A DNA stretch of 64,000 bases, taken from NCBI GenBank assembly GCA_947493285.1, contig CANLQH010000007.1, forward strand, positions 1 through 64,000. Direction: 5' to 3'. A program made the translations under genes and the position numbers. The notes beneath the pieces are model-generated. The model saw only the letters and a program-made list of their open reading frames with translations. It was not told where the DNA came from and made no database searches. This stretch comes from an uncultured Tenacibaculum sp. GTDB lineage: Bacteria > Bacteroidota > Bacteroidia > Flavobacteriales > Flavobacteriaceae. Below are positions 1 to 9,149 of the stretch, one piece after another; within the stretch, counting starts at the first letter, position 1; every line of letters begins with the position of its first letter.

Positions 1-1567
1 TTGCTGATAAATTTGCAACTGTTGGATTGTCTGCTGAACAGAATGTCTGTGCTGCAGCTCCTGTCGGTGCGCCTGGTAATGAATTAACGGTTACCACAAC
101 AGATTCTATTTCATAACAATCATTAGCTCCGGTTAATTTTATATAATAAGTACCAGCTCCAACTGCAGCTGGAGTAGCTAATGAATTTGAGGCAGCTGAA
201 TCTGTCCAATATGTAAGTGTACCCGATGTACTCCCTGTTGTTACAGATGCAGCTGTAATATCAACAGTAGAAGGGCTACAAACTGCTGATGGATTTGTTA
301 TTACTAAAGTTAAAGGATTATTAACTCTACTAGAACCAATACCTTGGGGACTGCCAGAATTGGTAGGAACACCTGTTGAGTCAACTGCACCTTCATCATC
401 ATCTGCTAAATTAAAACTAGATGTTAAATCTGAATTTGTAAAACTAGCACTACCCTCTATAGCATCATAACAACCATCTCCATCTGAATCTACGTCTAAT
501 CTATCAACTAAACCATCTCCGTCTGAACTAATATCTGTACATGAATACACACTAAAACCAGCAAAAGAAACATTATCTATTCTAAGAACCCTAAAAGGCG
601 AAAAACTAGTACCTACCGAACTAATTCTTATATATCTAGCATCAGTAGTTAATGTATAATTTTTAAATTCATCTGAGTTATTTGAAGAAAAAGAATATGA
701 ATTTAAATTTGTAAAACTTGTTCCATCAGACGACTCTTCTAAAACCAACCCTACATTATTCCTACTATTTGTCTGAGCTTCAACTGTTACAACTGTTCCA
801 AAAGGCGTCACTTGCCCTAAATCAACAATAAAAGTTTCATTTGTTACATCTATATAAGCTCTAGAATTATCAGATCCAATTGCATTTGCTGTATCATGAG
901 CATTATTATTAGAAAAAATACTAGCTGCATTACCACCAGGCGTATTTGTTGTTGAACAATTTTGTTCATTTTCATCTAAAATACCATCGTTATCATCGTC
1001 TAAATCATAAACATCAGCAATAGTATCTCCATCTGAATCTAAAGAACAATCTGTTGCTGCTGTACTACCAGCACTATTTAACGTTATATTAGTTGCTAAA
1101 TTATCAAAATTAGTAACTAAAACTGCATAATACCTGTCTGCCAATGCTGTAATATTAAACGAAAAAGTTGCGCTCGAATCATAATCACAATCTAATGGTG
1201 TGCCGTATGAACCACATTGAGAAGTCATATCTGAAACCGAAGTAAAAGGCCCCCATATTGCACCATCAACATCGACACCATTTGAATTTGTTTGATTAAT
1301 CACTAAACTCCCGCCAGTTGTAGCTTTAAAATAAAACCACTTAGCATTAGGTACGGTAGTTAAACAATCATAATCATTACCACTTGGTGCAGCAACACCA
1401 TCTACTGAAGCAGAATATGTTTGTGAACCACCAATACAAAGCGTGCTATAATCATTTATATCCGAACAATCATCTTGACTAAAAGAATTAAATGATAAAA
1501 AAAGAAATGTAAAAAAAAGAAATAAGCTCTTAAAAAAGCTGTTATTAGTAACGTAATTTTTCCCCAT
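1..1567 (-). CDS. Large secreted T9SS-type adhesin, N-terminal part (gene runs off the left edge)
   Basis: An open frame of about 522 codons runs leftward from ATG at 1567-1565 to the window edge with no stop. It begins with a hydrophobic signal peptide ending near SFNSFSQ. A PPC-like or lectin-like beta domain follows (about residues 40-165). Next comes an acidic calcium-binding thrombospondin-type-3 stretch (DSDGDTIADVYDLDDDNDG), a discoidin-like domain, a second TSP3 stretch (SSDGDGLVDRLDVDSDGDG), and Ig-like CHU repeats rich in Thr/Ser. This order is typical of very large flavobacterial surface proteins exported by Sec and then the type IX system, usually for adhesion or gliding. The C-terminal sorting domain would lie outside the window. 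Specific ligand unknown. Confidence 0.85.
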   Translation of the reverse strand, partial: MGKNYVTNNSFFKSLFLFFTFLFLSFNSFSQDDCSDINDYSTLCIGGSQTYSASVDGVAAPSGNDYDCLTTVPNAKWFYFKATTGGSLVINQTNSNGVDVDGAIWGPFTSVSDMTSQCGSYGTPLDCDYDSSATFSFNITALADRYYAVLVTNFDNLATNITLNSAGSTAATDCSLDSDGDTIADVYDLDDDNDGILDENEQNCSTTNTPGGNAASIFSNNNAHDTANAIGSDNSRAYIDVTNETFIVDLGQVTPFGTVVTVEAQTNSRNNVGLVLEESSDGTSFTNLNSYSFSSNNSDEFKNYTLTTDARYIRISSVGTSFSPFRVLRIDNVSFAGFSVYSCTDISSDGDGLVDRLDVDSDGDGCYDAIEGSASFTNSDLTSSFNLADDDEGAVDSTGVPTNSGSPQGIGSSRVNNPLTLVITNPSAVCSPSTVDITAASVTTGSTSGTLTYWTDSAASNSLATPAAVGAGTYYIKLTGANDCYEIESVVVTVNSLPGAPTGAAAQTFCSADNPTVANLSA

Positions 1568-1586
1568 ATTATTATATATAACATTG

Positions 1587-1603
1587 CCCAAACAAAGTTT
1601 GGG
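1587..1603 (-). other. Small hairpin in the adhesin 5' leader
   Basis: A perfect 7-bp inverted repeat CCCAAAC-AAA-GTTTGGG lies about 20 nt upstream of the adhesin start codon, inside the predicted leader. It has no T-tract after it, so it is more likely a translational or stability element than a terminator. Confidence 0.4.
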
Positions 1604-1724
1604 TACTATTCTTTAATCTTTTTATAAAATGTTTGAGACAATAAAAATCCCCAACAATAACATTATCAACACAATACTGGTGTGTTAACATATATAGTTC
1701 GGGGGGCCAACTTAATAAGTAATA

Positions 1725-1753
1725 CAAATATAATTATTAATACTTCTTCTCAA
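1725..1753 (-). promoter_or_regulatory. Flavobacterial promoter of the adhesin gene
   Basis: On the minus strand TTG (1753-1751) is followed after 18 bp by TATATTTG (1732-1725), a full match to the flavobacterial TTG-N17-23-TAnnTTTG promoter. It predicts a start near 1718 and an unusually long leader of about 150 nt. The leader contains a run of six C (read from G at 1701-1706), a 6-bp hairpin near 1663-1681 and the CCCAAAC hairpin. The rest of the 384-bp gap up to 1951 is AT-rich with no gene seen. Confidence 0.65.
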
Positions 1754-1951
1754 ATATTTAGAAACTTTTTTTTTAAAAAAGTCACAAAAAAATCTTAAAA
1801 AAAACAACTATAACTAAAATTTATTTAAAATACATTTAAAATAATCAACACAAATGATAACGGATTGATTCCAGCTCTTTAAATAAGGAAAATAAAAAAA
1901 TAAACCATGCATTTCAATCCCAATGTAAAAAACCTCTTAAAACAGCTTATT

Positions 1952-3091
1952 TTAAGTTTTAATTATTATTTTCAATTTTTCAATCACAAAATCAACTTCC
2001 TCAATCGTTGTTAATTTACTAAATGAAAAACGCACTGATGTTTTTTCAGCCTCCTCTTCGTTTAAAAAAGCACTCAATACATGCGAACCTTTATTCGCTC
2101 CACTTTGACATGCACTTCCTCCTGAAACAGCAATTCCTGCTAAATCTAAATTAAATAGCAACATTTTATCTTTTACAGGAAAACGCACATTTAATATTGT
2201 ATAACTACTTTTTTCAACATCATCAGATTCTCCATTAAATTCTACATCTCTAAAATGAGACTTCAATTCATTTATAAAATATAATTTCAACTTATTAATT
2301 CTCTCTCTATCATCGTCCATATTATCAATCGCAATTTTCAAAGCCTTTTCCATCCCTAAAATTGCATGTACATTCTCTGTACTTGATCTTACGCCTTTTT
2401 CTTGCTCACCACCATATAACATTGGCGTAACAGAAATACCTTTTTTCACATAAACAAACCCCACTCCTTTAGGACCATGAAACTTATGTGCACTTGCTGC
2501 AATGAAATCAACTGGGGTGTTTTGCAAGTCAATCTCATAATGACCTATTGCCTGCACAGTATCTGAATGAAAATATGCTTGATGCTTTTTACATACTTCC
2601 GCAACCTCTTTAATAGGTAATAAATTACCTATTTCGTTATTCACATACATTAAACTGACTAATGTTTTTTCATCAGACTTTCCTAAAACAGCTTCCAAGT
2701 CTTCTATTATTACAGCTCCACTCTTATTTACCCTAACATAATCTACAATTATTTTATATTTTTCTTGTAAATGCGTTATCGTTCTTAATACTGCGTGGTG
2801 CTCTACTTTAGAAGTAATAATTCTTTTCACGCCAAGATTTAATACTGCATTCTGCAACACTAAATTATCAGCTTCCGTACCTCCAGCTGTAAATACGATT
2901 TCGCTCGATGAAACATTAAAGTGTTTTGCAATATTTTTTCTAGCAGTTTCTACAGCAGCTTTAGCTCTTCTACCAAACTGATGTGTAGAAGAAGGATTTC
3001 CAAAATTATTTTGCATTGATTGTTGCATTACCTCAACAACTTCAGGCAGCATTGGAGTTGTAGCTGCATTATCTAAATAAACTGATTTCAT
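1952..3091 (-). CDS. Cysteine desulfurase (NifS/IscS family)
   Basis: PLP enzyme that removes sulfur from cysteine for Fe-S clusters and thiolated cofactors. The N-terminus MKSVYLDNAATTPM is the family hallmark. HSDTVQAIGH gives the PLP-contacting region, SAHKFHGPKGVGF carries the Schiff-base lysine, and SGGSACQSGA holds the catalytic cysteine loop. The frame can be opened further upstream to 3172, but the start at 3091 matches the family N-terminus and avoids overlapping the Smr gene. It also sits 5 nt after a perfect TATTTTTG element. 379 aa, normal length. Which desulfurase system it serves (Isc, Suf or tRNA thiolation) cannot be told: no scaffold gene is adjacent. Confidence 0.93.
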   Translation of the reverse strand: MKSVYLDNAATTPMLPEVVEVMQQSMQNNFGNPSSTHQFGRRAKAAVETARKNIAKHFNVSSSEIVFTAGGTEADNLVLQNAVLNLGVKRIITSKVEHHAVLRTITHLQEKYKIIVDYVRVNKSGAVIIEDLEAVLGKSDEKTLVSLMYVNNEIGNLLPIKEVAEVCKKHQAYFHSDTVQAIGHYEIDLQNTPVDFIAASAHKFHGPKGVGFVYVKKGISVTPMLYGGEQEKGVRSSTENVHAILGMEKALKIAIDNMDDDRERINKLKLYFINELKSHFRDVEFNGESDDVEKSSYTILNVRFPVKDKMLLFNLDLAGIAVSGGSACQSGANKGSHVLSAFLNEEEAEKTSVRFSFSKLTTIEEVDFVIEKLKIIIKT

Positions 3092-3096
3092 AGGCG

Positions 3097-3104
3097 CAAA
3101 AATA
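3097..3104 (-). promoter_or_regulatory. -7 element (TATTTTTG) giving a near-leaderless mRNA
   Basis: The minus-strand TAnnTTTG match ends 5 nt before the cysteine desulfurase ATG. With G at about -7 the transcript would begin at the start codon, which implies leaderless or almost leaderless translation. Confidence 0.5.
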
Positions 3105-3107
3105 CAA

Positions 3108-3656
3108 TTAATTAGCGTTCTGATAAATATACACTTCCGTTGCCCCAGCTCCGTATTTTTGGTACGACGCATCGTAATATTTTACTGGATAATTATTGAA
3201 TAAAAACTGCAACTCAGTTTTTAAAACTCCTTCACCTACTCCGTGAATAAAAACAATTTTAGAAATTTTCTTTCGAACACAATATTCTAATTTCGCTTTT
3301 GCAGCGCTTATCTGTGAGTTTAAAATATCGTAATTATCTAATCCTCTAGTTGATTTCACTAATTTCTCAGCATGCAAATCAACTTCCATTACTACTTCTT
3401 TTTTATCTTTAACAAAAACGGTTTTTTTCTTCTTCTCCTTCGGATAAATTTTCTCTTTTAACAAAGAATTATTAATATCAAGATATTTACTCAACTCATT
3501 TTGATCTTCTTCAATTTTCACTAATTCGGATCTAGAAAAACCATACACCATCCCTTCCAAATCTTTAACAAAAAAGACCTCTTTCTCTATATTTGTTATG
3601 ATTCCTCTAATATCTGCATCGAGAACAGCTACTTTATTACCGATTTCTAAACACAT
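3108..3656 (-). CDS. Smr-domain protein, MutS2-like C-terminus (DUF2027 type)
   Basis: 182 aa. The N-terminal half (about residues 1-50) is a small beta-rich domain, followed by a lysine-rich linker (72-85). The C-terminal Smr domain has the DLH motif at 93-95 and HGVGEG at 138-143, the two motifs associated with nucleic-acid binding and nicking in Smr proteins. MutS2 ATPase domains are absent, so this is the short Bacteroidota form. Substrate unknown; a role in RNA or DNA processing is an inference from the family. It lies just upstream of the cysteine desulfurase gene on the same strand. Confidence 0.8.
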   Translation of the reverse strand: MCLEIGNKVAVLDADIRGIITNIEKEVFFVKDLEGMVYGFSRSELVKIEEDQNELSKYLDINNSLLKEKIYPKEKKKKTVFVKDKKEVVMEVDLHAEKLVKSTRGLDNYDILNSQISAAKAKLEYCVRKKISKIVFIHGVGEGVLKTELQFLFNNYPVKYYDASYQKYGAGATEVYIYQNAN

Positions 3657-3727
3657 CCTTAACCTTTATTTAATTAACACTTTGAATGTTAGCTTGTATT
3701 TTTGCATTGCAAAAGAACTGTAAATAA

Positions 3728-4360
3728 ATGATAAACACTAAAAATATCAATACAAAAATATTTTTTGAAGAAGCAAAAAAGGAAGTGGTTTTAACTAACG
3801 ATCGAAAAACCTTGTTAACAAAAATTGCTACCTCAATTACTAGTGAATACTTAGACAGAGATAAAATTAACCTAAACTTTATTTGCACACATAATTCTCG
3901 TAGAAGTCAATTCGCGCAAGTATGGAGTTTTTTTGCTATTGAATATTTTGACTTAGCAAACATCTACTCCTATTCTGGAGGTACTGAAACCACTTCATTC
4001 CATAGAAATACCGTAAAAAGTTTACAAAAAACAGGTTTTGAATTTAATGTAGTTGATTTTTCTCATCAAAACCCACGCTATTTAATCTCTTTTAACGGCA
4101 CAAAAAAATCAATCTTAGGGTTTTCGAAAACTTATGATAATCCTCAAAATAGTTATCCATATATTGCAATTACCACTTGCGATAATGCTGATGAAAACTG
4201 CCCATTTATTCCTGATGCAATTAAACGTTTTCACCTACCTTATTCAGACCCTAAAAAATCTGACAATACTGATTTAACTCAAGAAACCTATTTACTAACT
4301 AGCAAGCAGATTGCTGCTGAAGTTTATTTTATTTTCGAATTTGTAAAAAACAACATTTAA
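3728..4360 (+). CDS. Low-molecular-weight phosphatase / arsenate-reductase-like protein
   Basis: 210 aa. The phosphate-binding P-loop is CTHNSRR at residues 53-59 (CX5R), directly after a beta strand (LNFIC), as in low-molecular-weight protein tyrosine phosphatases and the ArsC family derived from them. A later stretch (TTCDNADENCPFIPDA) has extra cysteines that could take part in a redox relay as in thioredoxin-linked arsenate reductases. No ars operon genes are nearby, so tyrosine phosphatase and arsenate reductase are both possible. A TATTTTTG element at 3697-3704 precedes the gene by 23 nt. Confidence 0.75.
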   Translation: MINTKNINTKIFFEEAKKEVVLTNDRKTLLTKIATSITSEYLDRDKINLNFICTHNSRRSQFAQVWSFFAIEYFDLANIYSYSGGTETTSFHRNTVKSLQKTGFEFNVVDFSHQNPRYLISFNGTKKSILGFSKTYDNPQNSYPYIAITTCDNADENCPFIPDAIKRFHLPYSDPKKSDNTDLTQETYLLTSKQIAAEVYFIFEFVKNNI

Positions 4361-4366
4361 AGAGAA

Positions 4367-5146
4367 TTAAACTTCCGTATTTTTATCATACGGTATACTT
4401 TTTAAAATGTAATTAATCACATTTACTCTTGCCACCGTTTTTCTGTTTGCACGAATCACTTTCCATGGCGATTTTTTAGTATTCGTTTTAGAAAACATTG
4501 CCCTTTTATATTTCGTATAATCATCCCAAAGTTCTTGCGCTTTTTCATCAACTGGAGTCATTTTCCATTGTTTTAATGGATTGTTTTTAATATCACCAAA
4601 TCGCTTTGCTTGCTCTTTTTTATTGATAGACATATAAATTTTCACCAATCGAATACCAGATTCCATAATCATCCTTTCAAAATCATTTACCTGATTCATA
4701 AATATTTGATATTCTTCCTCAGAACAAAATCCGTTTACAGGCTCTACGACTGCACGATTATACCAACTTCGATCGAAAAAAACAATTTCTCCTGCTTTTG
4801 GAAACTGCTCTACATAACGTTGAAAATACCATTGAGTTCTCTCATCCTCATTAGGCTTTGGCAATGCTATAATTCGCATATGACGAGGATTAATTCGCTC
4901 TGTAATTCTACGAATTGCACCACCTTTACCAGCAGCATCTCTACCTTCAAAAATTATGATAATACGTTCATTCTCTTGAATTGCCCATGTTTGCATTCGG
5001 ATTAATTCTATCTGCAACTTTTTCAACTTACGTTCGTAATCTACATAACGAATTGCCCTTTCTAGATTAAAAGATTTTGACAATAATGCCTTTAACCCCC
5101 TCGTTGAACTTAATTTATTTACATCTCTTTGAGTTAACCTTTCCAT
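4367..5146 (-). CDS. ppk2: Polyphosphate kinase 2 family protein (copy 1)
   Basis: 259 aa. It carries the PPK2 Walker A loop (FEGRDAAGKGGAIRR), the lid and Walker B region (FDRSWYNRAVVEPV) and the conserved KQWKMTPVDEKAQELWD segment. PPK2 enzymes use polyphosphate to phosphorylate nucleotides, or run in reverse. The GRDAAGKGG loop is the form typical of class I (nucleoside diphosphate) enzymes. The gene is 2 bp downstream of a second PPK2 gene with the same motifs, so the two are a tandem duplication in one operon. This copy is shorter at the C-terminus than its neighbour. Confidence 0.92.
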   Translation of the reverse strand: MERLTQRDVNKLSSTRGLKALLSKSFNLERAIRYVDYERKLKKLQIELIRMQTWAIQENERIIIIFEGRDAAGKGGAIRRITERINPRHMRIIALPKPNEDERTQWYFQRYVEQFPKAGEIVFFDRSWYNRAVVEPVNGFCSEEEYQIFMNQVNDFERMIMESGIRLVKIYMSINKKEQAKRFGDIKNNPLKQWKMTPVDEKAQELWDDYTKYKRAMFSKTNTKKSPWKVIRANRKTVARVNVINYILKSIPYDKNTEV

Positions 5147-5148
5147 AA

Positions 5149-6009
5149 TTAATCTAGCTGTTTTACAGAACGATAATAACGCATTACAATATTCGGATCA
5201 GGATTCAATACTGTTTGCGACACTTCTTTTCCATCATAATTAAACTGAGATAATACATGACGCATACACTCTACTCTTGCCTTCTTTTTATCATTTGTTT
5301 TTACAACAATCCAAGGACTATAAGTAGTATGTGTCTTACTAAACATCTCATCTTTATAGAAGGTATATTTATCCCAAAGCTCTTGCCCTTTCTTATCTAC
5401 AGGACTAAATTTCCATCTTTTTAAAGGATTATCATTTCTAGCATCAAAACGGCGTAATTGCTCCTCTTTAGAAATAGACAACCAGAATTTAATAATTGTA
5501 ACCCCATCTTCATATAACATATGCTCAAATTCTGGCACCTGCACTAAAAAAGTTTTATATTGCTCTTCCGTACAAAAATCCATAACCGGCTCTACTACTG
5601 CTCTATTATACCAACTACGGTCAAAAAAAACAATTTCTCCAGGATTTGGCAATTCTTTTATATATCGCTGAAAATACCATTGCCCTTTTTCTACCACTGT
5701 AGGCTTATTTAAAGCCACTAAACGCATAGAACGCGGATTTAAATGCTCCATAAAACGACGTATACTACCACCTTTACCAGCAGCATCTCTACCCTCAAAA
5801 ATAACTGCAACTCTTTTATTATTTTTTGCAACCCATTGTTGTAACTTCACCAATTCAATCTGCAATTTTTTTAACTCACTTTCATAGTTTAATTTCACTT
5901 CAACTTTTTCAATTGAAATATTTTTCTTTTTTATAATCGCCAATAACTCCTCATTCGTTGACACACTTTCAAAATCAGCTATCGTAAGTTTTTCTTTTTT
6001 TTCTATCAT
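5149..6009 (-). CDS. ppk2: Polyphosphate kinase 2 family protein (copy 2)
   Basis: 286 aa, first gene of the two-gene PPK2 operon. Motifs: FEGRDAAGKGGSIRR (Walker A), FDRSWYNRAVVEPV (lid/Walker B), LKRWKFSPVDKKGQELWD. Compared with the downstream copy it has a different N-terminus (about 40 residues) and a C-terminal extension ending VMRYYRSVKQLD. A third, more distant PPK2 lies at 41148-42008. Two class-I-like copies side by side suggest specialisation, for example for different nucleotides or directions, but the sequence does not say which. Confidence 0.92.
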   Translation of the reverse strand: MIEKKEKLTIADFESVSTNEELLAIIKKKNISIEKVEVKLNYESELKKLQIELVKLQQWVAKNNKRVAVIFEGRDAAGKGGSIRRFMEHLNPRSMRLVALNKPTVVEKGQWYFQRYIKELPNPGEIVFFDRSWYNRAVVEPVMDFCTEEQYKTFLVQVPEFEHMLYEDGVTIIKFWLSISKEEQLRRFDARNDNPLKRWKFSPVDKKGQELWDKYTFYKDEMFSKTHTTYSPWIVVKTNDKKKARVECMRHVLSQFNYDGKEVSQTVLNPDPNIVMRYYRSVKQLD

Positions 6010-6075
6010 AAAAAGCGCTATAATTATCAGAAAATTAATTCTGTCTTTTGCTAAAATAAGACGATATTAGCAGCT

Positions 6076-7020
6076 ATGAAAAAAATAACCCTCTTTTTAT
6101 TTATCCTTACCTCAATCAGCGTCGTTTCTCAAAGAAAGTACGCTAAAGAGTTTAGTTTTTTAAACGACAATGACTTATACATTTCAACTCATCAAGATAG
6201 ATACTACACAAATGGAATGTTTTTTACTTACCGCTATTTAAGTAACCAAAAGCATCAAAATTTAGAAAAGAAAATTTACGAGATTCAATTAGGACATGAA
6301 ATGTACACTCCATTTAAATCCACAGTTGAGCTACATGGCGATCATGATCGCCCTTTTGCAGGACACTTATATGGAAGTTTTGGCGTCAATCGTTTTTACA
6401 AAAATGAATCAATTTTAAAAACCTCTTTACAAATTGGAATAATAGGCCCTTCTGCTTTAGGATGGGAACTTCAAGATTTAATTCATGATATTTATGGATT
6501 TAAAAAAGCTATTGGATGGAAATACCAAATCTCGGAAGCCTTCGCTCTAAACTTAAATGCTAGTTACATAAAGAATTTAGCCAAAAATAATTACCTAGAT
6601 ATTAATTGGGTTAACAATGCTAAACTAGGAACCGTTTACACAGATTTCTCAACTGGATTTTATGGACGAATTGGGCTAAAACCATTGCAAAATATCATAA
6701 ACTCAATTGCATTTAATGGTAATTTAAATAACAATTCAATAAATTACAACAATGAAATCGAATCATTTATCTACATAAAACCTATGTTAAGCTATATTGC
6801 TTACGACGCGACTATTCAAGGTAGTTTTTTAAACAATAACAGCCCTATAACTTTTGATGTAGAACCTTTTAAATTTACTACAGAAATTGGCATTCGATTT
6901 ACTGCAAATAGGTTTAACTTTGGATATGCAGTAAATTACCATTCAAAAAAACTGAAAAGCGAACGAGTTCCAAAAGGTAATTTCTACGGCACAATACAAC
7001 TAAATTATCAGTTTAATTAG
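6076..7020 (+). CDS. LpxR-like outer-membrane lipid A deacylase (DUF2219)
   Basis: 314 aa. A signal peptide (MKKITLFLFILTSISVVSQ) precedes the family motif NDNDLYISTHQDRYYTNG, which holds the conserved Asn/Asp and the DR-YTNG block of LpxR. LpxR is a beta-barrel that removes the 3'-acyloxyacyl chain of lipid A. Alternating short beta strands with glycines continue to the end, with a terminal aromatic residue (QLNYQFN) as expected for an outer-membrane barrel. Activity is inferred from family. It is divergent from the PPK2 operon. Confidence 0.75.
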   Translation: MKKITLFLFILTSISVVSQRKYAKEFSFLNDNDLYISTHQDRYYTNGMFFTYRYLSNQKHQNLEKKIYEIQLGHEMYTPFKSTVELHGDHDRPFAGHLYGSFGVNRFYKNESILKTSLQIGIIGPSALGWELQDLIHDIYGFKKAIGWKYQISEAFALNLNASYIKNLAKNNYLDINWVNNAKLGTVYTDFSTGFYGRIGLKPLQNIINSIAFNGNLNNNSINYNNEIESFIYIKPMLSYIAYDATIQGSFLNNNSPITFDVEPFKFTTEIGIRFTANRFNFGYAVNYHSKKLKSERVPKGNFYGTIQLNYQFN

Positions 7021-7068
7021 CCATTTTTAATTGATGAAAAAATTATTTTTAAAATCATCAAATTAAGA

Positions 7069-7076
7069 TATATTTG
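7069..7076 (+). promoter_or_regulatory. -7 element of dnaN
   Basis: TATATTTG, a perfect TAnnTTTG, 27 nt upstream of the dnaN ATG. No well-placed TTG was found upstream. Confidence 0.5.
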
Positions 7077-7103
7077 TAAATCTAATAATAGAAACTATAC
7101 TAA

Positions 7104-8222
7104 ATGAAATTTATCGTATCTAGCTCTCAATTATTAAAACAATTACAAGTTTTAGGAGGGGTAATCAACAGTAATAACACATTACCAATTTTAGACAACT
7201 TCTTGTTTGAGTTAGCAAACAATGAACTTAAAATTTCTTCATCAGATCTTGAAACTACCATGTCATCGGTAGTAGAAGTTGAAAGTACAGATACAGGAGC
7301 AATCGCAATTAATGCTCGTTTATTATTAGACACTTTAAAAACGTTTCCAGAACAACCTTTAACATTTAAAGCTGAAAGCGAAAGCACAATTGAAATTATT
7401 TCTGAGCAGGGAAAGTATGATATGGCATATTTTAGTGGAGAAGAATTCCCTAAAGCTGTCGAATTACCATCACCTAGCAGTACAGAAATCCCATCTCATA
7501 TTTTAGCTACAGCGATTTCTAAAACAATTTTTGCAGCTGGAAATGATGATTTAAGACCAGTAATGAGTGGTGTATTCTTTCAATTTAACTCGAAAGAATT
7601 AACTTTTGTTGCTACTGACGCTCATAAATTAGTAAAATACACCCGTACAGATGTTACAGCTGATAAATCAGCAGAATTCATCATGCCTAAAAAACCTTTA
7701 AACTTATTAAAAGGAATTTTAGGAGGGTCAGAAAACAACGTAACGATTGAATATAATGACACTAACGCTAAATTCACTTTTGACAATGTAGTTTTAGTAT
7801 GTCGTTTAATTGACGGAAAATACCCGAATTACGAAGCGGTAATTCCAAAAGAGAACCCTAATAAATTAACAGTTGACAGAGCTTCGTTTTTAAACTCTGT
7901 TCGTCGTGTTTCTATTTTCTCAAGTAAAACTACGCATCAGATTCGTTTAAAAATGGCAGGTACTGAATTAAACATTTCAGCAGAAGACTTAGACTATTCT
8001 AATAAGGCAGATGAGCGTCTACACTGCGATTATCAAGGTGATGATATGCAAATAGGTTTTAACTCTCGTTTTTTAAGTGAAATGTTAAACAACTTAAGCG
8101 CTAATGACGTTTTAATTGAAATGTCTTTACCTAACAGAGCTGGGATTTTAACTCCAATTGATGGAACTGACGAAGGTGAACAAGTAACAATGCTTGTAAT
8201 GCCTGTAATGTTAAACGGATAA
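7104..8222 (+). CDS. dnaN: DNA polymerase III beta subunit (sliding clamp)
   Basis: 372 aa, the normal length for the three-domain bacterial clamp. The N-terminus MKFIVSSSQLLKQLQ and the NTLPILDNFLFEL segment are characteristic. The C-terminal ...VTMLVMPVMLNG corresponds to the usual PMR-like end that lines the hydrophobic clamp-binding pocket. It acts as a ring on DNA, tethering polymerase III and repair proteins. Here it is not next to dnaA or recF; the next genes are parAB. Confidence 0.97.
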   Translation: MKFIVSSSQLLKQLQVLGGVINSNNTLPILDNFLFELANNELKISSSDLETTMSSVVEVESTDTGAIAINARLLLDTLKTFPEQPLTFKAESESTIEIISEQGKYDMAYFSGEEFPKAVELPSPSSTEIPSHILATAISKTIFAAGNDDLRPVMSGVFFQFNSKELTFVATDAHKLVKYTRTDVTADKSAEFIMPKKPLNLLKGILGGSENNVTIEYNDTNAKFTFDNVVLVCRLIDGKYPNYEAVIPKENPNKLTVDRASFLNSVRRVSIFSSKTTHQIRLKMAGTELNISAEDLDYSNKADERLHCDYQGDDMQIGFNSRFLSEMLNNLSANDVLIEMSLPNRAGILTPIDGTDEGEQVTMLVMPVMLNG

Positions 8223-8242
8223 TAAAAAATATCTATTATATA

Positions 8243-8272
8243 AAAAGCCTCAGATTAAACTCTGAGGCTTTT
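8243..8272 (+). terminator. Intrinsic terminator of dnaN
   Basis: Perfect 12-bp stem (AAAAGCCTCAGA / TCTGAGGCTTTT) with loop TTAAAC and a following T-rich tract, 20 nt after the dnaN stop. Confidence 0.9.
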
Positions 8273-8375
8273 CTTTTTCTTGAAATCAAATCAACTTTAC
8301 CTTATTGTTAACATCTTTCCCTTTTAAAAGTGATAAATAATTGTAAATTTACCTCTTTCAAACTTTTTATAAAAA

Positions 8376-9140
8376 ATGGGTAAAATTATTGCAATTGCAA
8401 ATCAAAAAGGTGGAGTTGGTAAAACAACTACTACTGTTAATTTAGCGGCGTCATTAGGTGTTTTAGAAAAAAAAGTATTATTAATTGATGCCGATCCACA
8501 AGCAAATGCAACTTCTGGTTTAGGTTTAGATGTCGAAAGTATTGAATACGGAACCTATCAAGTTTTAGAACATACAGTATCTGCAAAAGAAACAATTCTT
8601 AAAACAGAATCTCCTAATGTAGATTTAATTCCTGCCCATATCGATTTAGTTGCTATTGAAATAGAACTAGTTGATAAGCAAGAGAGAGAGTTCATGCTTA
8701 AAAAAGCATTAACTGAAATAAAAGATGATTACGATTATATTTTAATTGATTGTGCTCCGTCTTTAGGTTTAATCACTTTAAACTCTTTAGTAGCTGCCGA
8801 TTCTGTAATAATTCCAATTCAGTGTGAGTATTTTGCTTTAGAAGGTTTAGGAAAACTATTAAACACGATTAAAAGTGTTCAAAAAATTCATAATCCTGAT
8901 TTAGATATCGAAGGATTATTATTAACCATGTTCGATTCTCGCTTACGATTATCAAACCAAGTTGTTGAAGAAGTACGTAAACACTTCAGTACAATGGTAT
9001 TTGATACAATTGTACACCGAAATATTCGTTTAAGTGAAGCACCTAGTTATGGCGAAAGTATAATTTCATACGATGCAACGAGTAAAGGAGCCGTAAATTA
9101 CTTAAATTTGGCAAACGAAATCTTAACTAAAAACGCATAA
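8376..9140 (+). CDS. parA: ParA/Soj chromosome-partitioning ATPase
   Basis: 254 aa. Deviant Walker A loop KGGVGKTT at residues 11-18, LIDADPQ at 36-42, and IDCAPSLGLITLN as Walker B. The short form without an N-terminal HTH matches chromosomal Soj-type ParA rather than plasmid SopA/ParA. It moves or loads origin regions together with ParB. parB starts 9 bp downstream. I did not recognise a parS site in this window. Confidence 0.95.
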   Translation: MGKIIAIANQKGGVGKTTTTVNLAASLGVLEKKVLLIDADPQANATSGLGLDVESIEYGTYQVLEHTVSAKETILKTESPNVDLIPAHIDLVAIEIELVDKQEREFMLKKALTEIKDDYDYILIDCAPSLGLITLNSLVAADSVIIPIQCEYFALEGLGKLLNTIKSVQKIHNPDLDIEGLLLTMFDSRLRLSNQVVEEVRKHFSTMVFDTIVHRNIRLSEAPSYGESIISYDATSKGAVNYLNLANEILTKNA

Positions 9141-9149
9141 TTACTGTAA

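Noticed and set aside
3092..3172. Upstream extension of the cysteine desulfurase frame
   Set aside because: It overlaps the Smr gene, lacks family similarity and lies upstream of the probable promoter; the start at 3091 fits the family N-terminus.
4610..5005. Plus-strand ORF of 131 codons
   Set aside because: It is antisense to a clear PPK2 gene, has poor composition and no family motif; a shadow frame.
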